Part shown: positions 58,948 through 64,000 of the stretch, piece after piece
How the letters are laid out: each line of letters starts with the position of its first letter
Numbering within the stretch: position 1 is the first letter of the stretch
Source of the DNA: VXYL01 sp965203685
GTDB taxonomy: Bacteria; Pseudomonadota; Gammaproteobacteria; Pseudomonadales; Azotimanducaceae
Assembly: GCA_965203685.1 (NCBI GenBank)
Contig: OZ241908.1
Span: 1,922,001-1,986,000, forward strand
Length of the DNA: 64,000 nucleotides
Direction of reading: 5' to 3'
The notes under the pieces: model-generated
Seen by the model: the letters and a program-made list of their open reading frames with translations, nothing else
Database searches by the model: none
Told to the model about the DNA's origin: nothing
Translations under genes and position numbers: made by a program

Positions 58948-60573
58948 CTAGCGAACTGGCGTCTGACCGTGTCCGGGTGCGAGTTCCGCGGGAAGCCACC
59001 ATGGTGAGTCTTGGGCAAAAGGTCGTGTGAGACGGTCGATCGCGGCGCGACCGGGCTCGTCGATCGCCCGAACGAGCATTGCGGCGTCCGGGTTGGCCAA
59101 GTCGGCATCCACGAGCGCACGCGCGTCGTCGGGGCGACCGACGGCGAGTAGCGCCAAGGCGAGCGTGATGCGGGTATCGGCACCGTCCTCCAAGTCGACG
59201 AGTTGGCGCGCCTTGGCCACGGCGCCCTGCCGCACGGTCGGGTCGCCGCACAGCGCATCGGCGCGCGCGAGTGCGATATGCGCCTGACCCCAGTTGGGCT
59301 GTAGGCGCAGCGCCTCGCCCATTACGGGGCGGGCAGCCTCGCAAGACGTTGCGCCGAGGTAGGCCATGGCAAGCCAATACCGGTAGTAGGCGTTCTCCGG
59401 ATGCCGGCCCGCGAGCACTTGGTAGTCATCCGCCGCTGCACGAAAGCGACCCTGGCGCATCCATAGCGCGGCCGAGAGAGCGCGCGCGGTTTCATCGTCG
59501 GCAAGCTTGAGGGCCTGTTCCACGGCTTCGCGTGCCACCTCGGGCGAGGCGTCGCGGGCGTTCCATGCGAGCAGGTACCAGCCTCGGGCCGAGGCGGGAT
59601 GCAGGGAGAGTACGCGGCGGATCTCGGCGTCGGCCTCGTCCCGGCGGCCGAGCGAACCGAGCCCGTGGGCCAGCGTGAGTCCGACCTCGGCGTCTCCGGG
59701 AGCCAACTGCGCCGCGCGGCGCCACGCCGCAACGGCTTCGTCGCGCTCGCCGCGTTGCCAGGCGCGCCTGCCGGCGTCCGTGAAGAACTTGGGACTCAAG
59801 CTCAGGGCCACCACTTCGAGCAGCAGGGGGTCGTCGATCGCGGGCGCGAGGTCGTTGCGGCGCGCGAGCCATGCCTCGGCGGCTTCGATGTCGCCCAGTT
59901 GACGGTAGGTGAGGGCCAGCTTGTAGGCGATGCGGCCGGCAGCGGGTGCGAGCGCCGCGGCTTCTTCGAAGACGTCCCGGGCGGCGTCTAGGTTGCCGTT
60001 GCCGAGTTCAGCGTCCCCGAGCGCGGTCAGCACCGCCGCAGCTTCAGGGGCTTCGGCGAGGGCATTGCGGAGGCTGGCCGTCGCGGCGTCGTACTGGCCG
60101 TCGGCCAACAACGCGAGGCCGAGCCGGTACGAGGCCAGCATGTGGCGTCCCTCTGCCAGTTCCAAGGCGCGACTGAAACTGGCGACCGCACCCTGGACAT
60201 CGCCTTGGTCGGTCAATACCACGGCAAGCAGGTAGTGCCAGTGGATCGTCTCGGTTTCGTCCAGTGCCCGGCGATAGTTCTCGGCCGCCTCGCGGAGCCT
60301 GCTCTGCGCGTGGTAGAGCATGCCGAGCCCGCCCCACACATCCGCCCGCTCGGCGCCTTCCTCGAGGTCGGCGACGCGCGTCAGGGCCTGCTCGCGTGCG
60401 GTCTCAAGGGTCAGCGTCACACGGTCCGCCGGTTGGGCTTGGGCCGGCGAACTGTCCGGCAGCGCGTTGGCGGGCGCACCGAGCAACAGTCCGACCGTCA
60501 ACGCGGCTGTCAGCCGGGTACCGAGCGACGCGTCCTGTCCGGCGCATACGCACAGTAGAATCGAGCGCATCAT
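58948..60573 (-). CDS. Periplasmic or secreted TPR-repeat protein
   Basis: A 541-residue protein with a hydrophobic N-terminal segment (LTAALTVGLLLGAPANALP) and about ten tetratricopeptide units, for example WGGLGMLYHAQSRLREAAEN, LLAVVLTDQGDVQGAVASFS, LGLALLADGQYDAATASLRN and LALTYRQLGDIEAAEAWL. It ends ELAPGHGQTPVR. TPR proteins scaffold envelope complexes; the partner is not evident. Same strand as the efflux genes, 87 bases upstream of them. The start may be a few codons further in. Confidence 0.8.
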   Translation of the reverse strand: MMRSILLCVCAGQDASLGTRLTAALTVGLLLGAPANALPDSSPAQAQPADRVTLTLETAREQALTRVADLEEGAERADVWGGLGMLYHAQSRLREAAENYRRALDETETIHWHYLLAVVLTDQGDVQGAVASFSRALELAEGRHMLASYRLGLALLADGQYDAATASLRNALAEAPEAAAVLTALGDAELGNGNLDAARDVFEEAAALAPAAGRIAYKLALTYRQLGDIEAAEAWLARRNDLAPAIDDPLLLEVVALSLSPKFFTDAGRRAWQRGERDEAVAAWRRAAQLAPGDAEVGLTLAHGLGSLGRRDEADAEIRRVLSLHPASARGWYLLAWNARDASPEVAREAVEQALKLADDETARALSAALWMRQGRFRAAADDYQVLAGRHPENAYYRYWLAMAYLGATSCEAARPVMGEALRLQPNWGQAHIALARADALCGDPTVRQGAVAKARQLVDLEDGADTRITLALALLAVGRPDDARALVDADLANPDAAMLVRAIDEPGRAAIDRLTRPFAQDSPWWLPAELAPGHGQTPVR

Positions 60574-60603
60574 CCTCTGGATTTTCGCAGAGACCGTCCG
60601 TCC

Positions 60604-61329
60604 ATGCCGTTAGCGGATTTGCCGGCCGCGCTGTGGCGGCGCGTGGTGTCGCCGCGCCTGGTCGCGCTGCATGGCATCGCACTCGACGCCGTCGCCCCGA
60701 TACTCGATGCCCAAACGCGGCGGGAATTGCGTCGCGGCCGGTATCAGCAGGCCAAGGCGGCCCAGCTTGCCAGCAAGATCGAGCCCAACGACAGCTTTCT
60801 CGACGTCGGCGCGGGGCTGGGATTCACGGCGCTCCTGACCGCCTCGATGGTGGGTGAGTCGAACGTCATCGCGGTTGAGGCCGACCCGCAGGCGGCCACG
60901 GCGGCCCGTGCCAACTTCGCGCTGAACAACCGGTCGATCGAACTCCTGGAAGCCGCCTTGGCAACCCCGGATGCCGAAGCGGCGGACGGTACCGTGGCGT
61001 TCTATCCCAACGCCGTGTTCGGCGCGTCGGCCTGCTCGCCGCGCGCCGGGGGCACGGAGTCCATCCGCGTGCCACGCGTCGACTTGGCGACGCTCCTGGC
61101 CGAGCGTGAAGTGACGGCGGTGAACCTCGAGGCGGCCGGTCACGAATGCGACATCGTCGCCGAGGTGGACGACTTCCGCGCCGTCCGCGTTCTGCTGATC
61201 ACCATTCACGAACAGGCGAGCGGCTACGAGCGCACTGTTGCGCTCATGCGGCACCTCTTCGAGCACCGATTCGCGCTCGATTTCGTGGACTCGCGCGGTC
61301 AGGAGGTCGTATTCGTCAGGATGCCGTAA
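60604..61329 (+). CDS. FkbM-family methyltransferase
   Basis: A 241-residue protein with an SAM-binding fold: SFLDVGAGLGFTALLTASMV, NVIAVEADPQAATAARANF, and the FkbM-style RVPRVDLATLLAEREVTAVNLEAAGHE and VVFVRMP end. Members O-methylate sugars, polyketides or exopolysaccharides. The N-terminus (about 60 residues, WRRVVSPRLVALHG) contains no clear domain. It overlaps the convergent ELM1-like gene by 14 bases. Confidence 0.82.
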   Translation: MPLADLPAALWRRVVSPRLVALHGIALDAVAPILDAQTRRELRRGRYQQAKAAQLASKIEPNDSFLDVGAGLGFTALLTASMVGESNVIAVEADPQAATAARANFALNNRSIELLEAALATPDAEAADGTVAFYPNAVFGASACSPRAGGTESIRVPRVDLATLLAEREVTAVNLEAAGHECDIVAEVDDFRAVRVLLITIHEQASGYERTVALMRHLFEHRFALDFVDSRGQEVVFVRMP

Positions 61330-62266
61330 CGAAACGGTCGTGCACGATCTTGGCGCAACGCCGGTTCTCGGGAAAGAAGTGAGGTGGCAACAGGCGCCCT
61401 TGGAGTCGGAAACCGTCGCGGGTCGAAAAGACGTGGCCTTGGGAAAGCAGCAGTGCGATGCCGCGCGCGTGCTTATTGTTCCGGGCAAGGTGCTTCGCCT
61501 TGAGCGCGATCACGCCGACGTATGCGCGCACGGACAGCGACTCGTAGAGCATGGAGGCGCTGTCCGCCGTGACCCAGACCAACTGCGCATCGCGCAGTGC
61601 CCCCTCGAGGAAGTCGCCGGGAGTCGACTGCCAAGGCCGATAGACGAGGTTCGGCAACCGGGGCAGGGCGGATGCCAGGTCGGCGGGTGTTCGCCGCGAG
61701 TCGCAGAGTTCCCATTCGACCTCCGGCGACGCGTTGGCGATGGCGGCGACCTGGCGCACGACGTGATGGCTCGACCACTCGAAGTAGCGGTTCGTGCCGC
61801 CGAGCAGGATCAGTCCTCGCCCGGGACTCTTGGGCGTGCTGTCCGACGGGCAGATCACGCCACGGGTTTCGACCAGGTTGCCCTTGCGGCGGTACCGGTC
61901 GTGGCGTGGCACGAAGACCAGGTCGAACAGGCCGTGCGGCAGCGTCGGCTTCATGAGCGCGACGCTGCGTCCCCCGCAGACCGCGCGGGCCAGCACCATC
62001 GGGACATGCGTCCGGTGCCCGACGCCGACGATCAGGTCCGGTGAGGGGATGTCGGCGGGCCGACGCTGCAGGTGGCGGTGCAATTGGCGCCAGAGCAGGG
62101 CCTTGAAGCGCATGTCGAACTCGTAGACCGCCAACGGCGTGAACTCGGCGAGGGCCTGCAGGAGCCCCGCCGACTGCTTCTCGTGGCCCGGCTTGCCGTC
62201 CACGAATCGCCAGACCACGGTGGCACCTTCCACGCCGAAGCTGGCGCGGTTGTCTCCGGTCGGCAT
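61316..62266 (-). CDS. ELM1/GtrOC1-like putative nucleoside-diphospho-sugar epimerase (DUF1022)
   Basis: A 316-residue protein of the family named for plant mitochondrial fission factor ELM1: WRFVDGKPGHEKQSAGLLQAL at the start, VGVGHRTHVPMVLARAVCGG, KPTLPHGLFDLVFVPRHDR, LILLGGTNRYFEW, and VTADSASMLYESLSVRAYVGV. Bacterial members occur near lipopolysaccharide genes, and a glycosyltransferase-like fold is suspected. It directly precedes nothing on its own strand, and follows cysE by 12 bases, so it may be co-transcribed with it. Confidence 0.85.
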   Translation of the reverse strand: MPTGDNRASFGVEGATVVWRFVDGKPGHEKQSAGLLQALAEFTPLAVYEFDMRFKALLWRQLHRHLQRRPADIPSPDLIVGVGHRTHVPMVLARAVCGGRSVALMKPTLPHGLFDLVFVPRHDRYRRKGNLVETRGVICPSDSTPKSPGRGLILLGGTNRYFEWSSHHVVRQVAAIANASPEVEWELCDSRRTPADLASALPRLPNLVYRPWQSTPGDFLEGALRDAQLVWVTADSASMLYESLSVRAYVGVIALKAKHLARNNKHARGIALLLSQGHVFSTRDGFRLQGRLLPPHFFPENRRCAKIVHDRFVTAS

Positions 62267-62278
62267 CTGGGACCCCTA

Positions 62279-63115
62279 TCAGGTGAGGCTGTGGTCCATC
62301 CCGAACGCGGGGTTCTCGTCTTTCGGCGTGCCGACGGGCTTGGCGGGTACGCCGGCGACGGTGACGTGTGGCGGCACGTCGCCGAGCACGACGCTTCCGG
62401 CACCGACCTTCGCGCCCGTACCGATCTCGATGTTGCCGATCACCTTGCAGCCGGCGCCGAGCAATACGCCGCGACGCACTTTCGGATGGCGGTCGCCGCT
62501 CTCCTTGCCGGAGCCGCCGAGCGTCACGGCGTGCAGGATGGACACGTCGTCTTCGACCACCGCCGTTTCGCCGATCACGATGCCCGTTGCGTGGTCGATC
62601 ATGATGCCGTGGCCGATCTGGGCGGCGGGGTGGATGTCGACCCCGAGACCGACGCTGATCTGGCTTTGGAAGAACTGCGCCAGCGTGTGGCGGCCGCGGC
62701 CCCACAGCCAATGGGCGATCCGGTGGGCCTGCAAGGCATGGAAGCCCTTGAAGAAGAGGAACGGCGTCGACAGGTCCTCGCAGGCCGGGTCGCGTTCGTA
62801 GGTGGCGAGGATATCGACCATGGCGCTGTCCAGGATGTTCGCGTCGTCCGTCATCGCTTCCTCGATAACGTCGCGGATCAGCATGGTGGGCAGCATCGGG
62901 TTGTCGAGCTTGCTCGCCAGCCGGAAGGACAAGGCGGAGCGGAAGCTGCCGTGGTTCAGGATCGTGGCATGGAAGTAGCTGCCAAGGATCGGTTCCTCGG
63001 CGGCCTTGGCGAGCGCTTCCCGGCGCATCATCTCCCAGACCGTGCTGCCGTCCACCGCCTGGGTCGCGCGGAAGCGGTCCAGCATGGTGTGCGTTGCGGC
63101 GATCGCCTCAGCCAT
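62279..63115 (-). CDS. cysE: Serine O-acetyltransferase
   Basis: Acetyl-CoA plus serine gives O-acetylserine, the first step of cysteine synthesis; it links functionally with the sulfite reductase at 28359. The protein has 278 residues, with an N-terminal helical domain and a left-handed beta-helix of hexapeptide repeats (IGHGIMIDHATGIVIGETA, VSILHAVTLGGSGKESGDR, GAGCKVIGNIEIG). The catalytic His is in MIDHATG. The C-terminal tail ends FGMDHSLT, not with the Ile that normally docks into CysK. Divergent from nadK. Confidence 0.95.
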   Translation of the reverse strand: MAEAIAATHTMLDRFRATQAVDGSTVWEMMRREALAKAAEEPILGSYFHATILNHGSFRSALSFRLASKLDNPMLPTMLIRDVIEEAMTDDANILDSAMVDILATYERDPACEDLSTPFLFFKGFHALQAHRIAHWLWGRGRHTLAQFFQSQISVGLGVDIHPAAQIGHGIMIDHATGIVIGETAVVEDDVSILHAVTLGGSGKESGDRHPKVRRGVLLGAGCKVIGNIEIGTGAKVGAGSVVLGDVPPHVTVAGVPAKPVGTPKDENPAFGMDHSLT

Positions 63116-63222
63116 GAGTCAACCCCTCGAGTCGTTGAGGTCTAGAGTGGCGACGGCGGCGTGACATTTCAACCTCCTACGGGCGGTCCCTCGCGGTTGC
63201 CGGGTGGTGCGGCGGCGCGCCG

Positions 63223-63228
63223 TATACT
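63223..63228 (+). promoter_or_regulatory. Possible -10 box for nadK
   Basis: TATACT, 33 bases before the nadK ATG. The nearest -35 candidate, TTGCCG at 63197, is 20 bases away, so the promoter is tentative. Confidence 0.35.
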
Positions 63229-63261
63229 CCACGAGAACGGTCAACCTTCAAGGGCAACGCG

Positions 63262-64000
63262 ATGCCTGCATTCCGTCATGTCGCGCTGGTGGGGCGAACC
63301 GGCAGTGCGCACGTCGTCGACGCCCTTCGGGCCGTGCTTGCAGCATTGGAGACAGCCGGCGCGGATGTGACGTTGGAGTCGGCAACAGCGGGCATGCTTG
63401 GGTGTTCGGGAGGCATCGCGCGCGAGCTTCTCGGCGAACGGGCGGAACTCGTCGTGGTGGTGGGCGGCGATGGCAGCATACTCGGCGTCGCGCGCGACGT
63501 GGCCGACACCGGCGTGCCTGTGCTGGGCGTGAACCGCGGTGGCCTGGGTTTCCTGGCGGACATCGCTCCCGACCAGATTGCCGGCAAGGTCGCCGCGGTC
63601 CTGCGCGGAGAGCACACCGTGGAGGACCGCTTCCTGCTCGATGCGCGGGTGTACCGGGACGGCAAGGAGGTCACGGTCGCGACGGCACTGAACGACGTGG
63701 TCGTTCACGCCGGGAGCATGTCGCGGATGATGGACCTGCGCCTCGCCATCGACGACGAGTTCGTCTACGACCAGCGCTCGGACGGACTGATCGTGTCCAC
63801 GCCGACGGGATCCACGGCGTATGCCTTGTCCGCCGGCGGGCCGATCATGCATCCGAAACTCGACGCGGTGGTCATCGTGCCGATGTTTCCGCACACGCTG
63901 GCATCGCGCCCCTTGGTGGTGCATGGTGCGTCCCGCATCAGCGTCCGGTTCGGCGACGCCGCGGCGACGCCCCGCGTCAGTTGCGACTCCCAGGTGGACC
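63262..64000 (+). CDS. nadK: NAD kinase, N-terminal part (cut by window end)
   Basis: Phosphorylates NAD to NADP. The frame is open from the ATG at 63262 to the end of the window, 246 codons. It carries the GGDG motif (VVVVGGDGSILGVARD), LGVNRGGLGFLAD, TALNDVVVHAGS with the conserved Asn and Asp, and STPTGSTAYALSAGGPIMHP. About 45-50 C-terminal residues are missing, judged from the usual length. Divergent from cysE. Confidence 0.95.
   Translation, partial: MPAFRHVALVGRTGSAHVVDALRAVLAALETAGADVTLESATAGMLGCSGGIARELLGERAELVVVVGGDGSILGVARDVADTGVPVLGVNRGGLGFLADIAPDQIAGKVAAVLRGEHTVEDRFLLDARVYRDGKEVTVATALNDVVVHAGSMSRMMDLRLAIDDEFVYDQRSDGLIVSTPTGSTAYALSAGGPIMHPKLDAVVIVPMFPHTLASRPLVVHGASRISVRFGDAAATPRVSCDSQVD

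Overview
The window is a GC-rich stretch of a gammaproteobacterial chromosome. Three conserved blocks place it: a trpB-trpA-folC-SPOR-cvpA-purF run; tRNA-Pro/Arg/His followed by tig-clpP-clpX-lon-hupB-ppiD; and mltD, a methyltransferase, rnhA and dnaQ. LpxH, NhaB, SohB, MltD and CysI with its DUF934 partner are also typical of that class. No 16S gene or species-level marker is present. The TonB-dependent receptor, oxygenase cluster and decayed leucine-rich-repeat gene would suit an uncultured marine or host-associated lineage, but that is inference.

Layout. 1-5770 (+): end of trpB, trpA, folC, a SPOR protein, cvpA, purF and a DUF1289 protein. 5800-7531 (-): lpxH and folD. 7615-7957: three tRNAs. 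7992-16964 (+): protein quality-control block. 16985-26405: mixed housekeeping genes (mltD, methyltransferase, SRPBCC, rnhA, dnaQ, nhaB, nudC, SCP2, sohB, acuI/yhdH). 26569-30065 (-): a proton antiporter, DUF934 and sulfite reductase. 30121-37681 (-): nine co-directional genes joining polyamine enzymes (SpeD, a membrane SpeE-like protein) to a PspA-type envelope-stress module (DUF2170, PspA, DUF2491, DUF350), a potassium channel, a possible ribbon-helix-helix protein and a lipoprotein. 37822-43626: an accessory patch with a frameshifted DUF4143 ATPase, a broken LRR gene, a truncated Rpn-like gene, a TonB receptor and a glycerophosphodiesterase. 43636-52273: an internally duplicated HExxH protein, then an oxidative cluster of a Baeyer-Villiger-type monooxygenase, an SDR, a Rieske oxygenase and a GPP34-cytochrome P450 fusion. 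52419-60573 (-): a complete RND efflux set whose outer-membrane component carries an apparent SPOR domain, and a TPR protein. 60604-64000: FkbM methyltransferase, ELM1-like protein, cysE and the start of nadK.

Two families of short palindromic repeats run through the window. Family A is a 45-bp unit found eight times, in frame, inside three genes (DUF1289, lpxH, tig), always read as the same peptide. Its behaviour resembles Rickettsia palindromic elements. Family B (GGTACGCGGACGTCC...) lies between genes and in one case forms the N-terminus of a coding region.

The strongest candidates for something little described are the GPP34-P450 fusion beside Rieske, SDR and BVMO genes, the in-frame palindromic repeats in essential genes, and the polyamine-PspA-channel locus with its atypical SpeD and shared palindrome. 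No insertion sequence, CRISPR array, rRNA or phage gene was seen. All family calls come from reading motifs by eye; no search was run.
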